From an uncultured Enterobacterales bacterium (GTDB lineage Bacteria; Pseudomonadota; Gammaproteobacteria; Enterobacterales; CALYQQ01): 64,000 bases of DNA. Both the position numbers and the translations under genes were made by a program. The stretch's first letter is position 1; each line of letters starts with the position of its first letter. The notes under the pieces are model-generated. The model made no database searches and was not told where the DNA came from. It saw only the letters and a program-made list of their open reading frames with translations. Location: positions 1 to 64,000 of the forward strand of contig CALYQQ010000004.1 in assembly GCA_945288535.1 (NCBI GenBank), given 5' to 3'. Below, piece by piece: positions 31,225 through 41,106 of the stretch.

Positions 31225-33171
31225 TTAATGTAAACCAAATCCTATAGGAAATAAGGGATTTTCACTATCATGAGGTAAATCAGCGCGTTGTTTAAATACT
31301 GCATCCATAGTTGAGGGTAATTCAATAGGTAATGTTGCCCGAAATGGCAGATTATCCATTAATGCATCTAGTAAAACCTCATCATTTATACCAAAGTCCA
31401 CCAATAATATTGAACTTTCTTCAATAAAAGGCGTTAAAATAGCCGCTCTTTGTAAATGTATCGAAATAATGACGGGGATCTCTATAGGAATTGTATAGAA
31501 TACATTCAGATCTGGGTTTCTTTCCTGAAAGGCCAATGAGCCTTCATGATATCGCGCACCAAAAAAGAAATTTTTATGTAATGCTTCATAAGGCGAATTA
31601 ATTCGCATAATAGCGATATCAGCAAGATTTACATCGTTAACAACGTTTAATCCTACTTTTTTAGCAACAGTAGGCGCTATACCATATAAATAGACCTTTT
31701 TTTTACGCTTTAAAGGTAATATTCCTGCTTCTTTTTTTAATAAAACTAATGCATTACGTTGTGCTTTTTTCGATTCCATTTTTGATTTTTTGCGCCCAAT
31801 AATTTGATCGGCTTGTTGGGAATCGACAAAAGAATTTTCAAATTGGCCTAAGGCAAATTTTTGCTGCAAAATACGCATTACGGACTCATCGAGACGTGAT
31901 ACCGGTAATAAACCTTGCTGAACTGCCTGAACTAATAAGGACGATTCGGCAACACCACTAAATTGATCTACACCTGCTTTTACTGCCTTTACAATTCGGT
32001 CAAGACGACTAAGATGTTCAACTCCCCATGGAGCACCACCTAATTGGGGTAACTGGTCTGCGGGATAGCCTGTAAGACAGAAACCATAGCAATCGTCAAT
32101 AATCATCCAATCACTAATAATTACACCGTTAAATTGATATTTATCTCTTAACAATTCCTGCAACAAATAATAATTAAATCCAGCACCTACGCTTTCGATT
32201 TTTTTATCTAAATGATGGAGGTCTTTAATTATAGCGTTTGCTGGCATAACACTGGCTACATTTGCAGCAAATGCGCTTTCAAATGGACTGATATGTATCT
32301 GTAAAGCGGTATCACTCCGTATTAATGAATATTTTCCATAGACATGGTGTCCATCAAAACCTAAATCTGCTGCACCATAACCAACCCAATGTTTTACTAT
32401 TGTACTAACACTTTTGTTATTTAAGCCCTTATCGCCGTATTGCATACCTGTAATATATGCTTTTACCATGCGTTTAACACGTGGGAGATCTTCACCAAAT
32501 GTTTCACTTGCTCTCGACCAACGTGGTTCAGAAGCAATATTAGCCATGGGTGAAAAAATTTGCGTAATTCCCATCGCCCGATATTCTTGACGAAGAATAT
32601 CTGCATAATGCTGTGTAAATACTTCATCATTAATCGCAGCTATCCCTAATTCACTCGGCCATGTCGAAAATAAAGAATGAGAAAAGGCGTTGTTATCAAT
32701 ATGATAGCCAGTAGATAAAGGATGAATACTGATCGTCAATGGTATGGCTAATCGAGTCATTTCAGCCATTTCTTGCAGCTTATTATTTTGTTCCGCTATA
32801 GTTGCTGGCTTACCATCAAGCAAACCAATAAAGCTAGTTATTCTATTTTCCATAATCATTTTTCTAATTGTGGACAAATCATAACGTTGCCCAGCACTAT
32901 AATGATCAGTTACTGTAGGCGCGAAAGCATGCATCATGATTCCAGCTTTTTCATATAATGACATACGACTAAGCAGATCAGCTGCTCGTTGTTCAGCAGG
33001 CAGACGCCAATCCTCATAAGGATTTAATACGCCATCATTATTCATATCCTTAAATTGCAAGCCATCAGTGGAAATAATATCAACACTGCGGGTGGTTAGT
33101 TTTGCTTGAGCAATTGCATAATTTTGTAATGGAATAATAAGTAATACCATGAGTAATAGTATTTTTTTCAT
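31225..33171 (-). CDS. Glycoside hydrolase family 3, secreted beta-glucosidase/beta-N-acetylhexosaminidase type
   Basis: A 648-residue exported protein with a signal peptide ending near residue 22. An EF-hand-like loop (Asp42, Asn44, Asp46, Glu53, in DMNNDGVLNPYED) suggests a bound calcium. The GH3 catalytic barrel follows, with SPMANIASEPRWSRASETFGEDLPRV, KHWVGYGAADLGFDGHH and the nucleophile aspartate in GVIISDW. A C-terminal alpha/beta domain starts near ALVLLKKEAGILPL. It is shorter than Escherichia coli BglX (765) by lacking most of the fibronectin-like domain. Sugar specificity cannot be read here. SD AAAGGA precedes the ATG. Confidence 0.87.
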   Translation of the reverse strand: MKKILLLMVLLIIPLQNYAIAQAKLTTRSVDIISTDGLQFKDMNNDGVLNPYEDWRLPAEQRAADLLSRMSLYEKAGIMMHAFAPTVTDHYSAGQRYDLSTIRKMIMENRITSFIGLLDGKPATIAEQNNKLQEMAEMTRLAIPLTISIHPLSTGYHIDNNAFSHSLFSTWPSELGIAAINDEVFTQHYADILRQEYRAMGITQIFSPMANIASEPRWSRASETFGEDLPRVKRMVKAYITGMQYGDKGLNNKSVSTIVKHWVGYGAADLGFDGHHVYGKYSLIRSDTALQIHISPFESAFAANVASVMPANAIIKDLHHLDKKIESVGAGFNYYLLQELLRDKYQFNGVIISDWMIIDDCYGFCLTGYPADQLPQLGGAPWGVEHLSRLDRIVKAVKAGVDQFSGVAESSLLVQAVQQGLLPVSRLDESVMRILQQKFALGQFENSFVDSQQADQIIGRKKSKMESKKAQRNALVLLKKEAGILPLKRKKKVYLYGIAPTVAKKVGLNVVNDVNLADIAIMRINSPYEALHKNFFFGARYHEGSLAFQERNPDLNVFYTIPIEIPVIISIHLQRAAILTPFIEESSILLVDFGINDEVLLDALMDNLPFRATLPIELPSTMDAVFKQRADLPHDSENPLFPIGFGLH

Positions 33172-33673
33172 TTAATTGTCCTTTAATGCGTATCTACTAT
33201 CGAAGTAGCGAATACATACTCCATTTCAAACTAAATAATGCTTATTTATTCCACTCTATCTATTTGTAAAGATGAGTAATGGTATAAAATTAAAATAAAG
33301 CTTTATTGAAATTTATCTATAAAAGAAAATAGGTAACAAGTCATTTTTAAAAGAAAATTTATAAAAATAACATTCTGTCCATTTGATATGGCACCTAATC
33401 ATCATTTAGAATAAAAATACTTATTAAGTAGACATGATTTACGTTACCAATCATGCGTCAATATAGGTTTATGCATTAATGAGTCTCTCACTTACGAGAA
33501 TACTGTTATTTATTTTTATTAATAAATATAAATGGCCTTAATTATAGTAAAAAATATGCTATATTATATTCGAAAAAAGAATATAAATATTATTTTTTAT
33601 TATTTATTAACTCGGTGTAGGCTTGCTAACGTAAAGGGCACTATATAAAAAGGACTATGCGGAGCATACTGTT
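33172..33673. other. Divergent AT-rich region between the GH3 gene and the amino-acid transporter
   Basis: About 500 bases with no open frame or convincing structure. It holds promoters for both flanking genes. I see no clear operator. Confidence 0.5.
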
Positions 33674-34528
33674 ATGAAAACCATTATAAAGAAGTCGGTA
33701 TTACTTGCCTCTTTATTTACCTTAATCAATATGATAATACCTGCTGCGCAGGCTGATCAGCTTGACGATATAAAAAAAGTAGGTTTAATAAAAATTGCTG
33801 TATTTGATGCTAATCCGCCCTTTGGTTTTTTTGACGGCAAAAGTAAACAACTTGTTGGTTATGATATTGATATAGCAAATGCTATTGCTAAAGCATTAGA
33901 TGTTAATGTTAATTTAGTTGCAACTAATCCAGCTAATCGTATTCCGCTATTAGTGTCGAAGAAAGTCGATCTTATTGCGGCTAACTTTACCATTACAGAA
34001 CAAAGAGCGAAAGCAGTGGATTTCAGTTTACCTTACTTTGCTAGTGGCCAAAAATTTATTGCTAAGAAAGGAGTTTTAAAGCATCCTGATGATATAGCTA
34101 CTTTACGTATTGGAGCAGATAAAGGAACAGTACAAGAAATTACCTTGCGAGAAAAATATCCTAATACAAAAGTTATCTCTTACGATGATACACCAGTTGC
34201 TTTTACGGCATTAAGAAATGGCAGTGTGCAAGCGATAACCCAAGATGACGCTAAATTAGTAGGTTTATTAGCCAGTTTACCGAAAAAAATTCGGGCTAAT
34301 TATGAGATTTCACCATTTAGCTTAACGCAAGAGTATCAAGGTGTTGGTGTTCGTAAAGGTGAAACAAGATTAGTAAACGCCGTTAATGATGCATTATTAG
34401 CCTTGGAAAAAAGCGGAGAAGCCATACAAATTTATAATCGCTGGTTTGGTCCGACTACGACTTCAGCAATTCCTAGGGGTGACTTTACTTTTGGTCAACA
34501 AAAAACACTAAAACAACTTAATCAGTAA
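33674..34528 (+). CDS. Periplasmic polar amino-acid-binding protein of an ABC transporter
   Basis: A 284-residue solute-binding protein of family 3 (GlnH/ArtJ/PEB1 class). A signal peptide ends at about residue 27 (PAAQA). Ligand-binding hallmarks are visible: FDANPPFGFFDGKSKQLVGYDIDIANAIAKAL, TEQRAKAVDFSLPYF and GADKGTVQE. It feeds the two permease genes that follow, 102 bases downstream. The ligand is probably a polar amino acid, but glutamate, aspartate, glutamine or cystine cannot be told apart from sequence alone. Confidence 0.87.
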   Translation: MKTIIKKSVLLASLFTLINMIIPAAQADQLDDIKKVGLIKIAVFDANPPFGFFDGKSKQLVGYDIDIANAIAKALDVNVNLVATNPANRIPLLVSKKVDLIAANFTITEQRAKAVDFSLPYFASGQKFIAKKGVLKHPDDIATLRIGADKGTVQEITLREKYPNTKVISYDDTPVAFTALRNGSVQAITQDDAKLVGLLASLPKKIRANYEISPFSLTQEYQGVGVRKGETRLVNAVNDALLALEKSGEAIQIYNRWFGPTTTSAIPRGDFTFGQQKTLKQLNQ

Positions 34529-34630
34529 TGATGCAGCGTCTTTTTTATTATGCAATATTCATCAATATGATGAAACGGATCACGCCATAAATGGCACCTT
34601 TTAACTTAACAATATAAGCAGAGTTATGTT

Positions 34631-35377
34631 ATGTTGAATGCGTCTTTACTATCAACGTTGCTCCTTGAACCCAAATATCTGCATTGGCTTTACCAAGGTT
34701 TTTTTGTAACATTACAATTATCATTTGCTACAATTATTGCATCAACTCTGCTTGGTATCTGCCTAACCACATTAGTAGATGACGATGTCATTTGCTTAAT
34801 CCGCTACCCACTAAAAATGATGAGTAGCCTATTACGAAATACGCCTTTACTTGTCCAACTTTTTTTCTGGTATTTTGCGGTCAGTCAATTATTACCTGAA
34901 ACATTAATGGATTGGTTAAATAAACAACACAGCACGATGCTGTTTGGTATAATGTTTCATCAGCCTTCTTTTGAATCGGTTACGGCATTTGTTGGATTAA
35001 CTTTTTATTTTTCAGCATTTATTGCAGAAGAGCTTCGAGCAGGTATTCGTGGTATTACTTTCGGCCAGAAAAATGCCGCTTATGCTCTTGGCCTAACTCG
35101 CTGGCAAACAATGCGTTTTATTATCTTACCGCAAGCATTACGCCTCGCATTTCCACCCGTGTTAGGACAATATATGAATATTATTAAAAGTTCTTCCCTT
35201 GCCATGGCAATTGGGGTTGCTGAACTTTCTTATATGTCTCGTCAAATTGAAACAGAAACATTACGTACATTTCAAGCATTTGCTATTGCTACTTTATTCT
35301 ATATTTTTGCCATTATTTTCATTGAAATCATTGGTTCTTGTATTAAGTTTCATCGCCAAATCAGAGTAAGCAGATGA
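34631..35377 (+). CDS. Amino-acid ABC transporter permease 1 (GltJ/HisQ-like)
   Basis: A 248-residue inner-membrane permease of the His/Glu/Gln/Arg family. About five hydrophobic segments are visible. The EAA loop that docks the ATPase reads KNAAYALGLTRWQTMRFIILPQALR, followed by the family motif VLGQYMNIIKSSSLAMAIGVAELSY. Its stop codon overlaps the start of permease 2 by four bases, a tight coupling. No gene for the matching ATP-binding subunit lies nearby. Confidence 0.88.
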   Translation: MLNASLLSTLLLEPKYLHWLYQGFFVTLQLSFATIIASTLLGICLTTLVDDDVICLIRYPLKMMSSLLRNTPLLVQLFFWYFAVSQLLPETLMDWLNKQHSTMLFGIMFHQPSFESVTAFVGLTFYFSAFIAEELRAGIRGITFGQKNAAYALGLTRWQTMRFIILPQALRLAFPPVLGQYMNIIKSSSLAMAIGVAELSYMSRQIETETLRTFQAFAIATLFYIFAIIFIEIIGSCIKFHRQIRVSR

Positions 35378-36084
35378 ATTTTTCAATAATTACAGACAAT
35401 ATTTATTATTTACTATTTGGTAGCTGGCCTACTGGCATCTTAGGTGGCTTGGCATTAACCTTATGTATTAGTATTATTTCCAGTATAATTGCGACTTTTC
35501 TTGGTATTTTACTTGGTATTCTGTTAGCAATAGTACATAGCTCGATACGCTGGTTATTATTAATACCAATATGCTTTCTCCGAGCGATTCCAGTTATCAT
35601 GTTGATATTCTGGAGTTTTTTTCTTATGCCTTTAGTGTTTGGCATTGATGTACCCGCAGTTTCGACATTAATAAGTGCTTTATCATTAATCTATGCGGCC
35701 TATATTGCTTATGCTATGTATGCAGGAATTATTGCTATTAGCCAAAATCAATGGCAAGCCGGTCTATCACTTGGACTTAGTCATTGGCAAGTAATGCGAT
35801 TAATTATTGCACCTCAAGCACTACGTATGATGTTGCCTTCATTTGTTAATCAGTGGGTTGCATTAATTAAAGATAGTTCACTCGCTTATATTGTCAACGT
35901 ACCTGAGTTTACCTATTTAGCTACGCAGCTCAATGGTAATAATTATGGTATTTATTCTGTTGAACTGTTTTTGTTTATTGGCTTAATTTATTACATATTG
36001 TGTTCAATATTAAATATTTTTATCCATTTAGCTAATAAATTTTGGCTTCCTCAAACCAATCGCAACAATTCTTTAAAAATATGA
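35374..36084 (+). CDS. Amino-acid ABC transporter permease 2 (GltK/HisM-like)
   Basis: A 236-residue permease partner. The EAA loop reads QNQWQAGLSLGLSHWQVMRLIIAPQALRMMLP and is followed by VNQWVALIKDSSLAYIVNVPEFTY, both canonical. Together with permease 1 it should form the heterodimeric channel. The next gene is the adenine permease adeP after a 451-base gap, so the usual third gene for the ATPase (gltL or glnQ type) is missing; the ATPase must be supplied from elsewhere or the transporter is inactive. Confidence 0.88.
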   Translation: MNFSIITDNIYYLLFGSWPTGILGGLALTLCISIISSIIATFLGILLGILLAIVHSSIRWLLLIPICFLRAIPVIMLIFWSFFLMPLVFGIDVPAVSTLISALSLIYAAYIAYAMYAGIIAISQNQWQAGLSLGLSHWQVMRLIIAPQALRMMLPSFVNQWVALIKDSSLAYIVNVPEFTYLATQLNGNNYGIYSVELFLFIGLIYYILCSILNIFIHLANKFWLPQTNRNNSLKI

Positions 36085-36535
36085 TGCATGTTTGTTTATT
36101 GCATTTGCATTGATGTAGCACATGGAATGTGTTTTATCTGATGGTTGAAATAGATAGTCATCGGTGTCATCATAATAGACGATTAATATTGATTAATTTG
36201 CAAATATGCACAAAGTGCAAATTGTTTGTATAGTGTGATAGCTGTTATTATTTTAGTTCTTCAGTATAAAGCTATGGGATTAATATTGACTTTATGATAA
36301 ATTAATACTTAATAAACAATGCTATTCTTATCGTGTAAATAACAGTTTAACATGTCTTATCGTTACCTCCTTTCCGTTAAAAAATATAACTTATTGTATC
36401 TGATATGGAATTCCGATCTTCACCGTAATTTGATAACGGTTATCAGATTGTATCGATTATTACGCACTTTTCTATGATTATCTCATTAATTAATGATTTT
36501 GCTTCATCCTTGTCTAGCTTATTTAGGTTATTGCT
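36085..36535. promoter_or_regulatory. adeP leader region with nested inverted repeats
   Basis: Two structures stand out in this 451-base spacer. AATTTGCA (36195-36202) and TGCAAATT (36216-36223) form an operator-like repeat. Nearer the gene, ATCTGATA (36398-36405) pairs with TATCAGAT (36441-36448), and inside it CCGT (36423-36426) pairs with ACGG (36436-36439), a possible mRNA leader structure. No ATPase remnant for the upstream transporter was recognised. Functions are unassigned. Confidence 0.35.
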
Positions 36536-37879
36536 ATGAACAGTACAGTAAAAACACACACAATTACCTCAACTTATTTGGAACGATACTTCCGATTAAA
36601 ACAATATCAAACCACGATTAAAACAGAAATTATCGCTGGATTTACCACTTTTCTGACAATGGTTTATATTGTATTTGTTAACCCTGGTCTATTAAGTCAT
36701 AGTGGTATGGATACACAAGCAGTATTTACTACTACCTGCTTAATAACTGCATTCAGCAGTATTTTAATGGGATGTATAGCCAATCTTCCTGTAGCACTAG
36801 CACCCGCCATGGGACTTAATGCATTCTTTGTCGCTATTGTGATTAGCAGCCAAAAAAGTGCTATGCCAATTACCTGGCAAATTGGAATGGGAATCGTATT
36901 TTGGGGGGCTATTGGATTATTATTACTAACATTGTTTCGTGTTCGCCATTGGATGATAGCAAATATTCCATCCTCACTACGAATAGGTATTGTCAGTGGG
37001 ATAGGCTTATTTATTGGGATGATGGGGCTACAAAATAGTAAAATTATTGTTACTGATCCTAATACGTTAGTAACGTTAGGTAATCTCACATCTCAACCTG
37101 TACTAATTAGTATCCTCGGTTTTTTTATTATTGTTATTTTGGCATCACGTAATATTCATGCCGCCATTTTAATTTCAATTTTAACGACAACATTACTTAG
37201 CTTGCTTACTGGTAATGCTCATTACAATGGTCTTTTTTCACTACCTTCTGATATTCGTTCAATTGTTGGGCATGTTGACATTATGGGTGCCTTAGATATT
37301 GGATTTATTGGGCTAATTTTTTCTTTTATGTTAGTCAATTTATTTGATTCATCAGGTACACTTATTGCTGTAACAAATAAAGCCGGACTTGTAGATGAGA
37401 AGGGTCGTTTCGCCAATATGAATAAAGCGATGTTGGTAGATAGTGTTAGTTCTTCCGTAGGTGCACTATTGGGTACATCATCCGTAACAGCTTATATAGA
37501 AAGTTCATCTGGTGTTTCTGTCGGTGGAAAAACTGGATTAACGGCAGTTATTACCGGATTACTGTTTCTAGCGGTTAGCTGTTTATCACCTTTAGCTAAA
37601 ATGATCCCAAGTTATGCTGTCGCGGGGGCACTTATTTATGTCGCTATATTAATGGTATCGAGTTTACGTCAGATAAATTGGCAGGATCTTACTGAAGCAA
37701 CCCCAGCCTTTATTACAGCTATTATGATGCCATTTAGTTTCTCAATTACTAATGGTATTGCTTTAGGCTTTATTACTTATTGCGTTATGAAACTTGGTAC
37801 AGGTCGTTTTCGTGAATTAAATAGCTGTGTTATTGTAGTTTCATTATTATTTGTAGCTAAATTTATTTTAATTAAATAA
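36536..37879 (+). CDS. adeP: AdeP, adenine permease (AzgA-like NCS2 family)
   Basis: A 447-residue purine base:proton symporter closely similar to Escherichia coli AdeP (PurP). Conserved blocks include TTFLTMVYIVFVNPGLL, NLPVALAPAMGLNAFF, IFSFMLVNLFDSSGTLI and SSVTAYIESSSGVSVGGKTGL, the latter two forming the purine site. Adenine-type sequence features are closer than those of the guanine/hypoxanthine permeases GhxP/GhxQ. It is monocistronic, ending at a strong hairpin. With deoD and the nucleoside transporter it fits a purine salvage lifestyle. Confidence 0.93.
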   Translation: MNSTVKTHTITSTYLERYFRLKQYQTTIKTEIIAGFTTFLTMVYIVFVNPGLLSHSGMDTQAVFTTTCLITAFSSILMGCIANLPVALAPAMGLNAFFVAIVISSQKSAMPITWQIGMGIVFWGAIGLLLLTLFRVRHWMIANIPSSLRIGIVSGIGLFIGMMGLQNSKIIVTDPNTLVTLGNLTSQPVLISILGFFIIVILASRNIHAAILISILTTTLLSLLTGNAHYNGLFSLPSDIRSIVGHVDIMGALDIGFIGLIFSFMLVNLFDSSGTLIAVTNKAGLVDEKGRFANMNKAMLVDSVSSSVGALLGTSSVTAYIESSSGVSVGGKTGLTAVITGLLFLAVSCLSPLAKMIPSYAVAGALIYVAILMVSSLRQINWQDLTEATPAFITAIMMPFSFSITNGIALGFITYCVMKLGTGRFRELNSCVIVVSLLFVAKFILIK

Positions 37880-37901
37880 TTGCCTATCGCTACGCTTAAT
37901 C

Positions 37902-37931
37902 GGTTTTCACTTTAGCATTCAAGTGAAAACC
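37902..37931 (+). terminator. Terminator of adeP
   Basis: GGTTTTCACTT (37902-37912) and AAGTGAAAACC (37921-37931) form an 11-bp stem with an eight-base loop, 22 bases after the adeP stop, followed by a T-rich stretch. Confidence 0.8.
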
Positions 37932-38456
37932 TATCTTATTCATTAACTCTTTTTAAACATTTACGTCGTATTTTCTTCTTATTAAGTGTTAATTAATCAT
38001 TAAATAAGGCTTATAATAACTTATTTAGATTTTCCTTATAATTTAAATGTATTTGTTATATTTTTTTTGATATTACATGAAGATAGAAAAAATAAATAGT
38101 CAATTTTTAAAATACTATATTTTTGTTAATTGTATAGAATTATCTGATTTTATTAATTTTATAATATATTATTTCCTGTTAAAAATATAAGTATTTAAAA
38201 AAATCAATTTAATTAAATAGCTATTTTCTTTATTTTGTGATCTTGAATAAGTAGAAATTGAAGATTAATCGCAAAAATCAGTATAATATAACAGTTAAAT
38301 TAACATTTATTTTTCATCTTTAGTTAAAAAAAGATACTATCTATATGATATATAAGAAATTGACATTTAACATATTCAAGTCATCTAACGTTACACAGAT
38401 GTTAAAAATAAAGATTAATTAAAATGTTACCTCTCACAATTACAAAGAGGATTTGT
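37932..38456. other. AT-rich spacer upstream of dctA
   Basis: About 520 bases of very AT-rich sequence without a credible gene or remnant. It contains the dctA promoter and ends in the AGAGGA ribosome site. A DctR/DcuR-type or CRP site could be present but I cannot point to one. Confidence 0.5.
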
Positions 38457-39725
38457 ATGAAGCTCTCCATATTCAAGATACTGTATGTTCAAGTACTAAT
38501 AGCAATTACTATTGGTATATTTCTTGGACACTTTTATCCAGACGTTGGTATAGCAATGAAGCCTTTTGGTGATGGCTTCATTAAATTAATCAAAATGATT
38601 ATTGCTCCTATTATATTTTGTACAATCGTAACTGGTATTGCCGGTATGGAAAGTATGAAATCTGTTGGAAAAACAGGAGGAATTGCCATTGTTTATTTTC
38701 AAATATTCACGGTACTAGCTCTCATTGTCGGTCTAATTGTAGTAAATATTCTTACACCTGGCACCGGTATGAATATTGATCCTAACTCTTTTTCAGCAGA
38801 AAAAGTTGCCCAAATAAATCAATATATTGATAAAGGCAAACATCATGGCTTGACAGAATTCTTAATGGATATTATTCCAGATACAGCTGTTGGTGCTTTT
38901 ACTAGTGGTAAAATACTCCAAGTGTTGTTTTTTGCCTTATTATTTGGATTTTCTTTACATCGCATTGGAGAAAAAGGCCAACCTGTCTTTGCATTTATCC
39001 AGAGTATTTCTAATGTGATTTTCACTATTATTAATATGATTATGAAAGTTGCGCCACTGGGTGCCTTTGGTGCTATGGCTTATACCATTGGTGAACATGG
39101 GGTTGCATCACTGATCCCATTAGCAAAACTGATTGTTTGTTTTTATATCACGTGTATTCTGTTTGTTATTATCGTGTTGGGCTCTGTTGCAATGGGTTTT
39201 GGCTTTAATATTTTCAAATTTATCCGTTATATCAAAGACGAGTTACTTATTGTTTTGGGAACGTCATCGTCAGAAGCCGTATTACCTCGCATGCTGGCTA
39301 AAATGGAACGTGCTGGATGTAATAAATCCGTAGTAGGTTTAGTAATACCAACAGGCTATTCATTTAATTTGGATGGCACAGCAATTTATCTGACGATGGC
39401 CGCGATATTTCTTGCGCAAGCAATGAATATCCCATTAACATTACCTGATCAAATCTTTTTATTGATTATTTTAATTATTTCATCAAAAGGGGCTGCGGGT
39501 GTAACTGGTAGTGGATTTATTATTCTTGCCGGGACCCTCTCAACTGTTGGAACAATACCTGTTGCTGGTCTAGCAATTATTTTTGGTATAGATCGTTTCA
39601 TGTCTGAAGCGCGCGCACTAACCAATTTAATTGGTAATGGTGTTGCAACTATTGTTATTGCAAAATGGACAGGACAATTAGATGAAAAAAAACTTCACGA
39701 TGAACTAACTTTTAATAAATCTTAA
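38457..39725 (+). CDS. dctA: DctA, C4-dicarboxylate/proton symporter
   Basis: A 422-residue member of the DAACS (glutamate transporter) family that imports succinate, fumarate, malate and related acids aerobically. Hallmarks are [40 protein letters not shown], the serine-rich re-entrant loop [34 protein letters not shown] and [14 protein letters not shown]. The ATG at 38457 is chosen over an in-frame ATG 11 codons upstream because AGAGGA lies six bases before it and the protein then starts like Escherichia coli DctA. Confidence 0.95.
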   Translation: MKLSIFKILYVQVLIAITIGIFLGHFYPDVGIAMKPFGDGFIKLIKMIIAPIIFCTIVTGIAGMESMKSVGKTGGIAIVYFQIFTVLALIVGLIVVNILTPGTGMNIDPNSFSAEKVAQINQYIDKGKHHGLTEFLMDIIPDTAVGAFTSGKILQVLFFALLFGFSLHRIGEKGQPVFAFIQSISNVIFTIINMIMKVAPLGAFGAMAYTIGEHGVASLIPLAKLIVCFYITCILFVIIVLGSVAMGFGFNIFKFIRYIKDELLIVLGTSSSEAVLPRMLAKMERAGCNKSVVGLVIPTGYSFNLDGTAIYLTMAAIFLAQAMNIPLTLPDQIFLLIILIISSKGAAGVTGSGFIILAGTLSTVGTIPVAGLAIIFGIDRFMSEARALTNLIGNGVATIVIAKWTGQLDEKKLHDELTFNKS

Positions 39726-39729
39726 TAAT

Positions 39730-39760
39730 AAAACCGGTAGTAGTATTTTCTACCGGTTTT
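39730..39760 (+). terminator. Terminator of dctA
   Basis: AAAACCGGTAG (39730-39740) and CTACCGGTTTT (39750-39760) form an 11-bp stem with a nine-base loop, starting five bases after the dctA stop and followed by T-rich sequence. Confidence 0.9.
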
Positions 39761-40264
39761 CTATTTAGTTAGCTTGATGATCAATTTTTATTTATGCGAC
39801 TACACTGCTATAAAAATAAAGAATATGATTTTCAGATGATCCTATCGATAAACTATACTTAGCTACTTTCCAAATAATAATATACTCAATAGAAAAAATA
39901 TCTTTATAAATAAACAATTAATATATTTATTATTAAGTTATAGCATGATGACCAATAGAATATTAATTCTCTTTATTTACTTAGTAGAGAATAATATTAA
40001 TTATCCTATTATAATTTCTTGCTATAAATAATAGTTATTATGATGCTAATATATCAATCAAATAAATCTTGCATTGCATATTTTTATCTGTAATTTTATT
40101 AATATTTATAAAAATATAATATTTTTTTCTTTATTTTCTTTTTAATATATCAAATAACAATATAATAATGTTGCTAATTAAATAAAAAAATAATAATTTT
40201 ATTAGTTATAAATAATTCGAATTTGATATGGTAACTATGATTATTAAATAAAAGGAAATAACGA
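39761..40264. other. AT-rich spacer upstream of the phosphatase gene
   Basis: About 500 bases, extremely AT-rich, with no open frame, recognisable remnant or strong hairpin. It ends in the AAAAGGAAA ribosome site of the next gene. Confidence 0.5.
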
Positions 40265-41041
40265 ATGGAAATAACATTATCATCCAATATTGTACCTCTT
40301 GAACGTGGAATTAATTTTAGAGATTTAGCCGGCTATCCAGCAGCAGATGGACGCAAAATTAAATCTGGCTTACTATATCGTTCTGGCGCTCTTAATGAAT
40401 TAACTCAAAATGATTGCCAATATTTATCAGAAAAAGGCATTACACATATTATTGATTACCGCGATCAAAAAGAAATAATTGAAAAGCCCAATGTTCTCTG
40501 GAAAGGTGCGCAATACCATCATATTCCAGCGAATCCAATTGAAACCGTTAGCCCTGATTTATCAAAAATTACTAATGAGCTGGTAAGACAATTTGATCAT
40601 GTCGGCTATATGCGCGAAATTTATCGTCAACTTCCTTTTAATAATCAAGCCTATCGTTTATTGATCTCACTGTTACAAGAGCCAGTACCTATTAGTATTG
40701 TACAACATTGTGCAATAGGAAAAGATAGAACGGGTATAGGTGTAGCCTTGGTTTTATTTGCACTTGGCGCAAGTTACGAAACAGTTATGCAAGATTATCT
40801 GTTAACTGAAGTTACACTTGCTCCTTTCCAACAAAAGGTTGTCGGTTACTTATCGACTAAACTTGATTCACAATCAATAGCTACCGTGCAATATATACTT
40901 TCGGCCCGCCAAGAGTTTCTTGATATTGCAATAAACGAAATTAAGCAACGCTATCAGACAATAGATAATTGGTTAGAACAAGAATATGGTTTAACTGCAC
41001 AACGTAGATTAACATTACAACAAAACTATTTGTTTGATTAA
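40265..41041 (+). CDS. Tyrosine-phosphatase-like protein, HCxxGKDRTG type
   Basis: A 258-residue protein of the atypical tyrosine/lipid phosphatase family (Listeria LipA, Mycobacterium PtpB class). The start, ERGINFRDLAGYPAADGRKIKSGLLYRSGAL, is the family N-terminal motif. The P-loop HCAIGKDRTG lies at 148-157 with catalytic Cys149 and Arg154/Arg155 region, and Asp-containing DYRDQKE at 64-70. Such proteins can act on phosphotyrosine or phosphoinositides, and some are virulence factors. No signal peptide is seen, so it is probably cytosolic or exported by another route. It stands alone. Confidence 0.85.
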   Translation: MEITLSSNIVPLERGINFRDLAGYPAADGRKIKSGLLYRSGALNELTQNDCQYLSEKGITHIIDYRDQKEIIEKPNVLWKGAQYHHIPANPIETVSPDLSKITNELVRQFDHVGYMREIYRQLPFNNQAYRLLISLLQEPVPISIVQHCAIGKDRTGIGVALVLFALGASYETVMQDYLLTEVTLAPFQQKVVGYLSTKLDSQSIATVQYILSARQEFLDIAINEIKQRYQTIDNWLEQEYGLTAQRRLTLQQNYLFD

Positions 41042-41063
41042 AACCTAAAAATTAAGTAGATGG

Positions 41064-41082
41064 CCCCGCCTTATCAGCGGGG
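41064..41082. terminator. GC-rich hairpin between the phosphatase gene and asd
   Basis: CCCCGC (41064-41069) pairs with GCGGGG (41077-41082) around CTTATCA between two convergent genes. The stem is short but unusually GC-rich for this AT-rich region; flanking T-runs are absent. Confidence 0.55.
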
Positions 41083-41106
41083 GGATAAAGTATAAGTATT
41101 AATTTG

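Noticed and set aside
33610-33640. Sigma-54-like promoter before the amino-acid-binding protein
   Set aside because: The GG and GC elements are nine, not ten, bases apart and the flanks do not match.
36085-36535. Remnant of the missing amino-acid transporter ATPase
   Set aside because: Translation in the frames read shows no Walker A, signature or Walker B-like piece.
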